Below, piece by piece: positions 1 through 8,415 of a stretch of 64,000 bases of DNA. The stretch comes from DATKPE01 sp033854175. Its GTDB lineage: Bacteria > Bacteroidota > Ignavibacteria > UBA10030 > SZUA-254. The translations under genes were made by a program, and so were the position numbers. A model generated the notes under the pieces. That model saw only the letters and a program-made list of their open reading frames with translations. It did no database searches and had not been told where the DNA came from. The number at the start of each line of letters is the position of its first letter. The first letter of the stretch is position 1. Location of the stretch: the NCBI GenBank assembly GCA_033854175.1, contig JAWOKN010000021.1:1-64000 (forward strand). Direction: 5' to 3'.

Positions 1-51
1 GACGGAACAATAATCGGTGTCGCACTGATGAGTACCGTAATGGGGGAGTAA
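1..51 (+). CDS. 3' end of an upstream gene (partial, unidentified)
   Basis: Frame 1 is open from the first base and closes at TAA 49-51, leaving a 16-residue tail ending in STVMGE. It stops 5 bases before the next ATG, the spacing expected of a preceding operon gene. The tail is too short to assign to a family, and a chance open frame cannot be excluded. Confidence 0.35.
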   Translation, partial: DGTIIGVALMSTVMGE

Positions 52-56
52 ATACG

Positions 57-3000
57 ATGCGCAAGATCGGATACATCGCTTCAGCGGTTGTGTTTTTTCT
101 GACTGGATTTCTCATCATATCCTTCCATTTGTCACCACCCGCCGACCGCGGGGTTTCAGGAAGCTCAAACCGCGCCGTGGATCAGGAAGCGGAAAGCGAT
201 TGGTTTATCGTCCAGCGGGCGTTCCCCTTCAACGACATTCCGCGGACGGCGCTGCCTGCCATGACGGCGGGGATGAAGCAATTCACACTGCGCGCGCTGA
301 AGGACCGCTCGGCGCTGTCTGGCCCCGACTGGACACTTGCAGGCCCTTCGAACATTGGCGGCCGTATTACGGCAGTGGCCCTCGATCCGAATAATGGCAA
401 CATCATCTATGCAGCTGCTGCCTCGGGGGGGGTCTGGAAGTCGAACGATTTCGGGACGACCTGGTTCAATATCTTCAATGAGAGCTTTTCGATCGGCTCT
501 CTCGCCCTATCACCGGAAAACCCGGGTGTCATCTACGTCGGGACCGGTGAAGCGAATCCCTCCAGCGTCGATACGTACCCGGGAAACGGCATCTGGCGCT
601 CCACCGACGGGGGTGGGACCTGGACCAACCTGGGTCTTGCCGAAACCGGTCACATCGGCAAAATTGTGATCAATCCGCTCAACCCGAATACGATTTTCGT
701 ATCCACACTCGGGTTGTACCGGAGCAGAACTCCGGACCGCGGAATTTACCGCTCCCTCGATCACGGATCGACCTGGAGTAAGGTTTTATATGTCAATGAC
801 ACGACGGGAACGGCGGATATCGTGCTGTGCCCTTCCGACACAACAATCATGCTGTCGACATCATGGACCTATTACCGGACGCTTCCGTATGTCATCCGTG
901 GAGGCCCCTCGAGCGGATTATACAGATCCACCGACGGTGGTTCGACCTGGACGCACATCACCAACGGAATTCCACACGATGATGCGACGATCGGCCGGAT
1001 CTCGCTCAGCTTTGCCCCATCAAACGGTGCAATCGCCTATGCGCTCGTCGCAAACGGCGGTGGCTACAACTGGGGAGGTGTGTATAAAAGCACCGATACA
1101 GGTCTGTCGTGGGTGCAATCCTTCGCACCAACGGGCTCTTCAGAATCGCAGGTCTGGTACAACAACATGATCACCGTCCATCCGACGAATCCGAATATCG
1201 TCTGGGCCGGGATGACGACACTCTACAGATCCACCGACGGCGGATCAACCTTTCCACCAACGATCATGTTCGGCTCAAGTCATGTTGACTATCATGCGCT
1301 GGAATACACACCGGGTAATACGAACACCATTGTCCTGGGAAACGATGGTGGTATCTACACATCGACTGATGGAGGGACCGACTGGACAAAATCCCTTGAT
1401 CTCCCGATAACCCAGTATTACGCCGGGACGGTTTCCCTCCTTAATCCGAACCGCCTCCTGGGTGGAACGCAGGATAACGGCTCATCGGAAACCCAGGCGG
1501 GGACCGATCCCTGGTCATTCATTTTCGGCGGAGACGGATTTTATTGTCTCATCGACCCGACCGATTCGATGTACGTGTATGCAGAAACGCAGTACGGCGG
1601 ATTGGTGTATTCGACCAACGGGGGTTTTTCCTTTGCCGGGGGGACAAACGGTCTTGACAATACGGAATTCATGGGATGGGAGACCCCCATCGCCATGGAT
1701 CCCCAGCATCCGAAGACACTTTACACAGGCCTTGAAAGCGTATACCGCACGAAGAACAACATGCAGTCGTGGACGAAGATCAGCGGTAATCTGACGAATC
1801 ACATCTCCAGCGCCTACAGCACCGTTTCGACCATTGATGTTTCACCGGTCGATTCGAATGTGATCATCGCCGGTACGGGGGACGGGAAAATCTGGATTAC
1901 GACAAACGGGGGTGCCCTCTGGACGGACGTCAGTTCGGGCCTTCCGTTGCACTGGGTGACGCGTGTCGTAGCCGATCCAGATTCTTCGAACATCGTCTAT
2001 GTGACGCTCTCCGGGTTCCGGGAGTATGACTCGGCTGCACATGTGTTCATGACCCGCAATTTCGGCGCGACATGGACAAACATCGGCGGTTCACTCCCCG
2101 ATATACCTGTGAATGATCTGATCGTCGATCCCGTCAACCGGTCCTACCTCTATATTGCGACGGATATGAACGTCATGAAAACCTCCGACAGGGGTACGAC
2201 GTGGGGCATACTTGGATCGGCGCTGCCGGTGGTAACCGTGCACGACCTCGCGTTTCATCCGGGGGCAAGGGAACTCGTTGCATTTACGCACGGCCGGTCT
2301 GTCTTCACAATGCAGATTCCCGATCCGGATGTTATGAGCGAGGTTCTGACGCTCAATCCGCGATGGAACCTCATCTCCAATCCCCTGGACCTTCCGGATG
2401 ATTCCGTGGGGGCGCTCTTTCCGTCCGCGGGGGGGCCCGCATTCGCATATGATTCCGTGAGCGGGTATGTCGCGAGTCAGACCATCGTTCCGGGCAAGGG
2501 ATACTGGGTGCGGAATAAGTTCGGCTCGGTTCAGACTTCCCAGATTTATGGTCACAGAATTTCCGCGGAAACCCTGCGTGTCTTTGCCGGCTGGAATCTC
2601 ATAGGTTCGGTCTCCTCACCGGTTCCTGTGGGGAACATCCTGACGGTCGGCACGACGATCGTATCACAACTTTTCGGATTTGACGGCGGGTATCTGGTCG
2701 AGGATTCCGTCAAACCCGGGAATGGGTACTGGCTGAAGGTTGGTCAGTCAGGGACAATCATTCTCGGGCCACTGAATCCCTCGGGCAGCACCGTGTATCA
2801 GAACTTTTCGAACGCATTGGACCGGTACAACAGGCTGGTTGTGACAGACGGCGGGGGGAATCGCGGGATCCTCTACTTTGGCAGGCGGGTCTCCGATGAA
2901 GCGGAAGGAGAGTTCGAGATGCCGCCGGTGCCGCCGGGGGGATTTTTTGACGTGCGGTTCGGATCGAACACGTTCGTTTCGATATCAGACGATCACCCCG

Positions 3001-3494
3001 ATCGGTTTGATCCGATCAGGCTGTCGTCATCCATACAGCCTCTTGCCATGAGATGGGAAATACGTGATTCGAGGACAGTGTCCTCGCTCGTTGTGAACGG
3101 GCACGCTATTTCGCTGGCGGAAAATGGTTCACTGATTATTCCGGAAGAGATCCGTACGCTCGGTATACGCTATGCCGCACCGGTTGATGGTCCACGAACA
3201 TACTCGCTCAGGCAGAATTATCCGAACCCGTTCAACCCGTCGACCGTCATCATGTTCACGCTCCCGGGGCGGTCGCAGGTCCGTCTGACGGTTTATGATG
3301 CATTGGGTCACGTCGTAAAAACTCTTCTCGACGGCAGCAGACAGGGGGGAGAGCAGTCTGTCAGCTGGAACGGAACCGACCTGAATGGGAACCAGGTGGC
3401 ATCGGGTCTTTATATTTACAGGATCGAGGCGAAGAACGCCGATGATCGGGAATCAATATTCCGGGACGCAAAAAAAATGATCTTGCTCCGGTAG
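57..3494 (+). CDS. Secreted BNR/sortilin-repeat protein with type IX sorting domain
   Basis: A 1145-residue exported protein. Residues about 8-26 form a hydrophobic signal segment. Residues about 110-760 carry many Asp-box (BNR) repeats of the STDGGxTW type, with variants such as SLDHGSTWS and TTNGGALWT, indicating sortilin/Vps10-like beta-propellers. Residues about 761-930 hold two related modules marked by WNLIS/WNLIG and GKGYWV/GNGYWL. The last ~90 residues start with QNYPNPFNPST and end in an Ig-like fold (SGLYIYRIEA), the type A C-terminal signal recognised by the type IX secretion system. BNR domains occur in glycosidases and in adhesive or structural proteins; no catalytic set is evident, so enzymatic activity is not claimed. 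GGGGGAG at 43-49 is a good ribosome binding site for ATG 57. Confidence 0.85.
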   Translation: MRKIGYIASAVVFFLTGFLIISFHLSPPADRGVSGSSNRAVDQEAESDWFIVQRAFPFNDIPRTALPAMTAGMKQFTLRALKDRSALSGPDWTLAGPSNIGGRITAVALDPNNGNIIYAAAASGGVWKSNDFGTTWFNIFNESFSIGSLALSPENPGVIYVGTGEANPSSVDTYPGNGIWRSTDGGGTWTNLGLAETGHIGKIVINPLNPNTIFVSTLGLYRSRTPDRGIYRSLDHGSTWSKVLYVNDTTGTADIVLCPSDTTIMLSTSWTYYRTLPYVIRGGPSSGLYRSTDGGSTWTHITNGIPHDDATIGRISLSFAPSNGAIAYALVANGGGYNWGGVYKSTDTGLSWVQSFAPTGSSESQVWYNNMITVHPTNPNIVWAGMTTLYRSTDGGSTFPPTIMFGSSHVDYHALEYTPGNTNTIVLGNDGGIYTSTDGGTDWTKSLDLPITQYYAGTVSLLNPNRLLGGTQDNGSSETQAGTDPWSFIFGGDGFYCLIDPTDSMYVYAETQYGGLVYSTNGGFSFAGGTNGLDNTEFMGWETPIAMDPQHPKTLYTGLESVYRTKNNMQSWTKISGNLTNHISSAYSTVSTIDVSPVDSNVIIAGTGDGKIWITTNGGALWTDVSSGLPLHWVTRVVADPDSSNIVYVTLSGFREYDSAAHVFMTRNFGATWTNIGGSLPDIPVNDLIVDPVNRSYLYIATDMNVMKTSDRGTTWGILGSALPVVTVHDLAFHPGARELVAFTHGRSVFTMQIPDPDVMSEVLTLNPRWNLISNPLDLPDDSVGALFPSAGGPAFAYDSVSGYVASQTIVPGKGYWVRNKFGSVQTSQIYGHRISAETLRVFAGWNLIGSVSSPVPVGNILTVGTTIVSQLFGFDGGYLVEDSVKPGNGYWLKVGQSGTIILGPLNPSGSTVYQNFSNALDRYNRLVVTDGGGNRGILYFGRRVSDEAEGEFEMPPVPPGGFFDVRFGSNTFVSISDDHPDRFDPIRLSSSIQPLAMRWEIRDSRTVSSLVVNGHAISLAENGSLIIPEEIRTLGIRYAAPVDGPRTYSLRQNYPNPFNPSTVIMFTLPGRSQVRLTVYDALGHVVKTLLDGSRQGGEQSVSWNGTDLNGNQVASGLYIYRIEAKNADDRESIFRDAKKMILLR

Positions 3495-3577
3495 TCCCCT
3501 TTTGGGGGGCATTTGAGGGCCACAGGAGTGGGCTTAAGTCACAAAAAAACAGCGGCTTAGGTGATCGGCTGAAGAAG

Positions 3578-3609
3578 CTTGCAATACTTATTTTTTTTCT
3601 GTAAATTTG
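3578..3609 (+). promoter_or_regulatory. Bacteroidota-type promoter upstream of ffh
   Basis: CTTG at 3578-3581, a 20-base spacer, then TAAATTTG at 3602-3609, which matches the Bacteroidota -7 consensus TAnnTTTG in full. It would start transcription near 3615, about 75 bases before ffh. Sequence match only. Confidence 0.5.
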
Positions 3610-3626
3610 TGCCTGTTTAAAGCTTT

Positions 3627-3653
3627 GCCGGGGCTAGGTTCCTGGCTTTTTTT
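3627..3653 (+). terminator. Hairpin plus T-tract in the ffh leader
   Basis: GCCGGG (3627-3632) can pair with CCTGGC (3641-3646), with one G-U pair and an 8-base loop, followed directly by seven T (3647-3653). It has the form of a Rho-independent terminator. It lies downstream of the putative ffh promoter, so it may act as a leader attenuator as well as ending read-through from the preceding gene. The stem is short, so strength is uncertain. Confidence 0.5.
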
Positions 3654-3690
3654 GTGCAATTGAACGCTGTTCCCGTACCCGAATCCTCAT

Positions 3691-5016
3691 ATGTTCGAAG
3701 ATCTTCAACAGAAGCTCGAGACTGTCTTCAAAAAACTCCGCGGCCAGGGGAAGATTTCGGAATCGAACGTCTCAGAATCGCTCCGGGAAATCCGGCGGGT
3801 GCTTCTCGATGCTGATGTAAACTTCAGGGTGGCGAAACAGTTCATCGAGGATGTCCAGAAGAAGGCGCTCGGGCAGGAAGTCCTTGTGAGTCTCACGCCC
3901 GGCCAGCTGATCATCAAGATACTCTATGATGAGCTGGTTGTGTTGATGGGGACGACGAAGGCGGACATTGCATTTTCTCCGATGCCGCCAACGGTGATCA
4001 TGGTTGCGGGTTTGCAGGGTTCCGGGAAGACGACGTTTTGTGCGAAGCTCGGAAACTTTCTCAAGGCCAAGGGACGGAGTCCGATACTTGTCGCGGCTGA
4101 CGTTCACCGGCCTGCGGCGATTGATCAGCTCGAGCTCCTTGGAAAAGAGATTCAGATCCCGGTGATAGCGGAGCGGGGCAAGAATGCGGTGGATATTGCA
4201 GCGGGGTCCATCGATCAGGCGAGAAAAGGCGCAAGAGATGTGGTGATTGTCGATACCGCAGGCAGGATGCACATCGACGAAGAGATGATGAAGGAAGTTG
4301 CGCTGATCAAGGAGAAGATTCAACCGCACGAAATTCTCTTCGTTGTCGATGCGATGACAGGGCAGGATGCGGTGAACACTGCGAAGGCGTTTCATGAACG
4401 GCTTCAGTATCACGGTGTTGTTCTGACGAAGCTTGACGGCGATACGCGGGGAGGGGCCGCGTTATCCATCCGGTCGGTTGTCAACAAGCCGATCAAGTTT
4501 GTCGGTGTGGGTGAAAAACTTGATGCGATCGAGGTTTTCCATCCCGAGAGGATGGCCTCCCGGATACTCGGGATGGGGGATATTGTCACGCTGGTGGAAA
4601 AGGCCCAGCAGCAGTTCGACGAGCAGAAGGCCAAAAAGCTTGAGGAGCGTTTACGGAAATCCGAATTCACGTTCGAAGACTTTCTTGAACAGCTCCACGA
4701 GATCAAGAAGATGGGGTCGGTCCAGCAAATTCTGGGCATGATCCCGGGAATCAACAAACTGCCGGTCAATTCGGCCGTGGACGACAAGGCGTTGGTGAAG
4801 GTGGAGGCGATCATTCAATCGATGACGGTTGAAGAACGGCGAAGGCCGCACATTATCAACGGCAACCGGCGGCGCCGGATTGCTTTCGGGAGCGGCACGT
4901 CGGTTCAGGATGTCAACAAGGTCCTGAAGCAGTTTGCGGAAATGCAGAAAATGATGAAAACACTATCCAAAGGAAAATTACCGAAGATGTTCAAGGGGAT
5001 GCAGTTGTCCGCCTGA
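3691..5016 (+). CDS. ffh: Signal recognition particle GTPase Ffh
   Basis: 441 residues, the normal size. Ffh binds signal peptides of nascent membrane proteins and, with SRP RNA and FtsY, delivers ribosomes to SecYEG. The N domain helices occupy about 1-90. The G domain has the P-loop GLQGSGKTT near 106-114, then DTAGR and the TKLDGDTRGGAALS segment. The methionine-rich M domain runs from about 300 to 441 and ends MQKMMKTLSKGKLPKMFKGM. No Shine-Dalgarno precedes ATG 3691, common in Bacteroidota. It is followed after 49 bases by rpsP, giving a targeting and translation operon. No SRP RNA gene was seen nearby. Confidence 0.97.
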   Translation: MFEDLQQKLETVFKKLRGQGKISESNVSESLREIRRVLLDADVNFRVAKQFIEDVQKKALGQEVLVSLTPGQLIIKILYDELVVLMGTTKADIAFSPMPPTVIMVAGLQGSGKTTFCAKLGNFLKAKGRSPILVAADVHRPAAIDQLELLGKEIQIPVIAERGKNAVDIAAGSIDQARKGARDVVIVDTAGRMHIDEEMMKEVALIKEKIQPHEILFVVDAMTGQDAVNTAKAFHERLQYHGVVLTKLDGDTRGGAALSIRSVVNKPIKFVGVGEKLDAIEVFHPERMASRILGMGDIVTLVEKAQQQFDEQKAKKLEERLRKSEFTFEDFLEQLHEIKKMGSVQQILGMIPGINKLPVNSAVDDKALVKVEAIIQSMTVEERRRPHIINGNRRRRIAFGSGTSVQDVNKVLKQFAEMQKMMKTLSKGKLPKMFKGMQLSA

Positions 5017-5065
5017 GCGTCGGAAATAGCAGATCACACACGATACATCAAGAGGAGTAGACACA

Positions 5066-5554
5066 GTGGTAAAAATACGATTGCGGCGCATTGGAAAGAA
5101 GAAACAGCCTGTTTACAAGATCGTTGTTGCCGATTCGCGTGCATGGCGGAACGGAAGGTTCATAGAAAACCTGGGTCAGTACAATCCGCTGGCGAATCCG
5201 ATGATCATCGATCTGAAGGAGGAGAGGCTTTTTTACTGGCTCAGGTCCGGTGCGCAGCCGACCGACACGCTCCGGAGTCTTCTGCAGCGCAAAGGATTGT
5301 GGTTGAAATGGGGTTTGATGAAAAAGGGAGCTGACGAACAGGCGATCGCGGCCGCATTTGAACGGTGGCAGGGATTGCAGGAAGAGAAATTGCGAAGGGA
5401 AAACGAACGGCGGTCGCGCAGAAAGTCCGCCCGGCGGAAGAAGGCTGCTGCGGCTGAAAAGCCGGCACCGGCTGCCGCTGCTCCCCCGGCACCTGCTGAA
5501 CCGGCTGCACCTGCGGCAACTGAGGCTGAACCTCCGGCGCCGACGACGGCATAA
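5066..5554 (+). CDS. rpsP: 30S ribosomal protein S16 with Ala/Pro-rich tail
   Basis: Residues 1-80 are a normal S16, starting VKIRLRRIGKKKQPVYKIVVADSR, a protein of the 30S body needed for assembly. The 162-residue length is about twice the usual one because of an Arg/Lys-rich stretch (~110-130) and then a low-complexity Ala/Pro/Glu tail ending near TTA. Extended S16 tails are known in Bacteroidota relatives. The start is GTG or ATG-like at 5066 behind an AGAGGAG site (5051-5057). The gene sits between ffh and khpA/rimM/trmD/rplS, the classic order. Confidence 0.95.
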   Translation: MVKIRLRRIGKKKQPVYKIVVADSRAWRNGRFIENLGQYNPLANPMIIDLKEERLFYWLRSGAQPTDTLRSLLQRKGLWLKWGLMKKGADEQAIAAAFERWQGLQEEKLRRENERRSRRKSARRKKAAAAEKPAPAAAAPPAPAEPAAPAATEAEPPAPTTA

Positions 5555-5640
5555 CGTATGAGTTTGAACAGATAGACAATAGCGTTCACTGTAATCAACT
5601 GATACCCCGAACTCATCACCGCTCCGCACCTGCGGTTAAA

Positions 5641-5684
5641 ATCTTTACGATACGGGCAACGTTGAAACCTCCACCCGTAAAGAT
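5641..5684. repeat. Inverted repeat in the rpsP-khpA spacer
   Basis: ATCTTTACG at 5641-5649 and its exact reverse complement CGTAAAGAT at 5676-5684 are separated by 26 bases. They lie in the only long gap (5555-5714) of the ffh-rplS operon, 30 bases before khpA. The transcript could fold here, as an RNA-level control element or a processing site. No known riboswitch was recognised. Confidence 0.45.
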
Positions 5685-5714
5685 CGACGGTGAAAATGTG
5701 GAACTGGAGGGCGC

Positions 5715-5945
5715 ATGAAAGAATTCGTCGAATACATCGCCAAACAACTCGTTGATCAACCGGACCAGGTATCAATCGAGGAAGAAGTCAATGAAGACAA
5801 GCATCTCCTCAAACTCAGGGTGGCTCAGCCCGATATCGGTAAAGTGATCGGAAAGAAGGGAAGAACGGCGTTCGCGCTTCGGACGCTCGTCGCGGCTGTC
5901 GGCAAAAAACAGGGGTTGAAAGTGATGCTCGAAGTACTCGATTGA
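5715..5945 (+). CDS. khpA: KH-domain RNA-binding protein KhpA
   Basis: 76 residues, the full size of this single KH-domain family. The GxxG RNA-binding loop appears as IGKKGRT after the helix preceding it. KhpA proteins bind many transcripts and, in Gram-positive bacteria, act with KhpB/Jag in cell-size control; the role in this group is not established. Position between rpsP and rimM is widely conserved. The ATG follows a CTGGAGG-like site (5704-5710), and its TGA (5943-5945) is close to the rimM start. Confidence 0.93.
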   Translation: MKEFVEYIAKQLVDQPDQVSIEEEVNEDKHLLKLRVAQPDIGKVIGKKGRTAFALRTLVAAVGKKQGLKVMLEVLD

Positions 5946-5980
5946 GCGTTCGGCGGGGTGATAGTTCCCGGGGGTCCGAA

Positions 5981-6496
5981 ATGCCCGGGGAATTGTTCGC
6001 GGTTGGAAAGATCGTCGGCTGTTTCGGTGTGGCGGGATTCTGCAGACTCGGACTGCTGACGGAATTTCCCGGTCGGTTGAGAGAAATTAAAAATTTGTTC
6101 GTCGGATTTGATGACCGGACGGCAGTGAGCATGGATGTCGAGGAGGTTCGCGTTTCGGGAACGACGGCGCGGATGAAGTTCCGGGGAATTGATGACAGAA
6201 CGTCGGCGGAAAAGTACATCGGCCAGTATGTTTTCGTTCCGAAACGGCTTCTACCGAAACTGAAGAAAGGCCGGTACTTTGTTCATGACCTCGTCGGATG
6301 CAGGGTGGTGACCGTCGGGGGTGTGCAGGTGGGAACGCTGGTGGATGTTTTAAAATTTTCGTCGCAGGATATCTGGGTTGTCCGGGATAATGCGAAGGAG
6401 CATCTGATTCCCGCTGTGAGGGAATTCATCGAATCGGTTGATATTGTGAAGCATGTGATCGTCATCCGGCCCATAGAAGGATTATTGGATGAGTAG
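5981..6496 (+). CDS. rimM: 16S rRNA processing protein RimM
   Basis: 171 residues from ATG 5981. RimM helps 30S head maturation and binds S19. The N-terminal RimM barrel begins at FAVGKIVGCFGVAGFCRLGLLTEFP and the PRC-barrel follows near KGRYFVHDLVGCRV. A TTG at 5942 overlapping the khpA stop would add 13 residues (SVRRGDSSRGSE) unlike the family, so ATG 5981 is preferred. The end overlaps trmD by 8 bases, implying translational coupling. Confidence 0.94.
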   Translation: MPGELFAVGKIVGCFGVAGFCRLGLLTEFPGRLREIKNLFVGFDDRTAVSMDVEEVRVSGTTARMKFRGIDDRTSAEKYIGQYVFVPKRLLPKLKKGRYFVHDLVGCRVVTVGGVQVGTLVDVLKFSSQDIWVVRDNAKEHLIPAVREFIESVDIVKHVIVIRPIEGLLDE

Positions 6497-7178
6497 CCAG
6501 GCTCTCCGGTTCGACATTGTCACCGGTTTTCCGAGGCTCCTGACCGGACCGCTGAACGAAAGCATCATCAGCCGGGCGAAGAGGAAAAAATTAGCACAGA
6601 TCAGGGTCCATGATCTGAGGAAATACACGCACGACCGGCATAAGACCATCGACGATACACCCTACGGTGGCGGTGCCGGGATGATCCTGAAACCGGAACC
6701 GATATTCGAGTGCGTGGATACATTGCGGTCACGGCGCAGGTACGATGAGGTGATTTATCTGACGGCCGATGGCGAGCAATTTACGCAGAGCACCGCAAAC
6801 GAGCTCTCCCTGCGGAAGAATCTGCTTCTTCTCTGCGGGCATTACAAGGGAATCGATGAGCGCGTGCGGCAAGCCCTCGTAACGCGGGAAATCTCGATAG
6901 GGGATTATGTCCTGACAGGCGGGGAGCTGGCGGCGCTGGTGATTGTGGACTCGGTTGTACGGTTGATTCCCGGTGTCCTCGGCGACGGAGAATCGATGCT
7001 GACGGATTCATTCCAGGACGGGCTGCTCGACGCGCCGAGTTTTACCAGGCCCCCCGTGTACCGGGATTTGCGCGTGCCCGATGTGCTTCTGTCGGGCAAT
7101 CACGACGAGATCGCCCGCTGGAGGGAAGAACAGCGGCTGCAAAAAACGAAAAAACGCCGTAAGGATTTATTATCATAG
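6489..7178 (+). CDS. trmD: tRNA (guanine-37-N1)-methyltransferase TrmD
   Basis: 229 residues. TrmD methylates G37 next to the anticodon using SAM, which prevents +1 frameshifting. Trefoil-knot signature segments are present: DDTPYGGGAGM, LCGHYKGIDERV, and SIGDYVLTGGELAALV. The ATG lies inside the end of rimM, and rplS follows 19 bases after its stop, so it belongs to the same transcript. Confidence 0.97.
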   Translation: MSSQALRFDIVTGFPRLLTGPLNESIISRAKRKKLAQIRVHDLRKYTHDRHKTIDDTPYGGGAGMILKPEPIFECVDTLRSRRRYDEVIYLTADGEQFTQSTANELSLRKNLLLLCGHYKGIDERVRQALVTREISIGDYVLTGGELAALVIVDSVVRLIPGVLGDGESMLTDSFQDGLLDAPSFTRPPVYRDLRVPDVLLSGNHDEIARWREEQRLQKTKKRRKDLLS

Positions 7179-7197
7179 TGTACGAAGGAGAACAACA

Positions 7198-7539
7198 ATG
7201 GATAAGATGAAGCTCGTTGAAGCGATGCAGATGAAAAAAGATATTCCCGCGTTTAAGCCGGGCGATACCCTGAACGTTCATGTCCGTGTCATCGAAGGCG
7301 ACAAGGAACGCATTCAGCAGTTCCAGGGTGTTGTGATCGGACGGCGAGGATCAGGCCTCGGTGAGACATTTACCGTACGAAAGATTTCCAACGGCGTCGG
7401 TGTTGAGCGCATCTTTCCGCTCCATTCCCCCAGAATCGCAAAGATCGAGGTGACGAAGGAAGGGAAGGCGCGCCGGGCCAAGCTGTATTATTTACGGGAA
7501 CTTGCCTCCAAGCAAATCCGGCAGAAGACCTCCGTCTGA
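7198..7539 (+). CDS. rplS: 50S ribosomal protein L19
   Basis: 113 residues, normal size. L19 sits at the 30S-50S interface. Typical segments are FKPGDTLNVHVRV, GVVIGRRGSGLGETFTVRKIS and VERIFPLHSPRI. An in-frame upstream extension exists, but ATG 7198 follows GAAGGAG (7184-7190) and gives the family length. It ends the ribosomal operon. mqnA starts 6 bases later. Confidence 0.97.
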   Translation: MDKMKLVEAMQMKKDIPAFKPGDTLNVHVRVIEGDKERIQQFQGVVIGRRGSGLGETFTVRKISNGVGVERIFPLHSPRIAKIEVTKEGKARRAKLYYLRELASKQIRQKTSV

Positions 7540-7545
7540 TCCTCT

Positions 7546-8340
7546 ATGGCAAAGCGGCTGGGAATCATCCCTTCACTCTTTGCTAGGCCTCTCTTTCACC
7601 TGTTTGCCAAGGGGAATGATGCTCTCCCGGAATTTCTCATCACGGAGGATATTCCCGCACACTTAGCGATCAAGCTGCGTGAGAAGTCTCTCGACGCAGC
7701 TTTCTTATCCCCCGTTGATTATGCCCGCGATTACGCAATGTACGCCCTAATTCCCGGAACCTGCGTTGCAGCTGAAAACGGGGCGATGAGTGCGATCCTG
7801 ATTTTCAAGGAAAACCTCCGCAAAATTTCCACACTCGCCGTTTCACCCACGTCCAGTTCTGAAATCGTGCTCGCGGATATCGTCTGCGCCGAACGTTTTG
7901 ACGGCATGCCGGTGATCGTCCCCTACCAGGGCTCTCCGGCGGACGGATTACGAAAAGCCGATGCAGTCCTCTGCACGGGCGACACGGCGCTTGCGGAGAG
8001 CGGGAGAACCTCGAAACTCGATCTTGCCGAAGAGTGGTCCGACATGACCGGTCTGCCGTTTGTCCATGGCGTTTGGGTTACGCGGCGCAACGGCCTGACC
8101 AGGGGCGAAGCGGAGTCGATTGAATCTGTTTCCCGGAGAAGCATCGATGCGTTCATGCCGGATGAAGCAGAGCGAGCCTATCTCAGGAACTTCCGGTACA
8201 TCCTGGATGAGCGATCCCGGTCCGGGCTCACGGAATTCTTCCGGATGGCATATTATTACGGGATCCTGGGTGACCTCCCCGACATCAGGTTCGTGTCGTT
8301 CGAAGATGACGGGTCAGCATTTCCAGGTGCCGCCGTATGA
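7546..8340 (+). CDS. mqnA: Chorismate dehydratase MqnA (futalosine pathway)
   Basis: 264 residues. It has the type-2 periplasmic-binding fold of MqnA/MqnD: a short first strand (RLGIIPSLFARPL), the LDAAFLSPVDYA segment, and the conserved LDLAEEWSDMTGLPFVHGVWVTR stretch (two parts of which each match MqnA). MqnA dehydrates chorismate to 3-enolpyruvylbenzoate, the first step of the futalosine route to menaquinone. Assignment as MqnA rather than the related MqnD rests on the LAEEW/TGLPFV signature and is slightly uncertain. It follows rplS by 6 bases, probably on the same transcript. Confidence 0.78.
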   Translation: MAKRLGIIPSLFARPLFHLFAKGNDALPEFLITEDIPAHLAIKLREKSLDAAFLSPVDYARDYAMYALIPGTCVAAENGAMSAILIFKENLRKISTLAVSPTSSSEIVLADIVCAERFDGMPVIVPYQGSPADGLRKADAVLCTGDTALAESGRTSKLDLAEEWSDMTGLPFVHGVWVTRRNGLTRGEAESIESVSRRSIDAFMPDEAERAYLRNFRYILDERSRSGLTEFFRMAYYYGILGDLPDIRFVSFEDDGSAFPGAAV

Positions 8341-8415
8341 TCGGATGCATCGGAAATTTTCAGAAATATTCTGTACATTGTCCCTGACAAAACGCCAATC
8401 CCCGATTTCCGTCAG

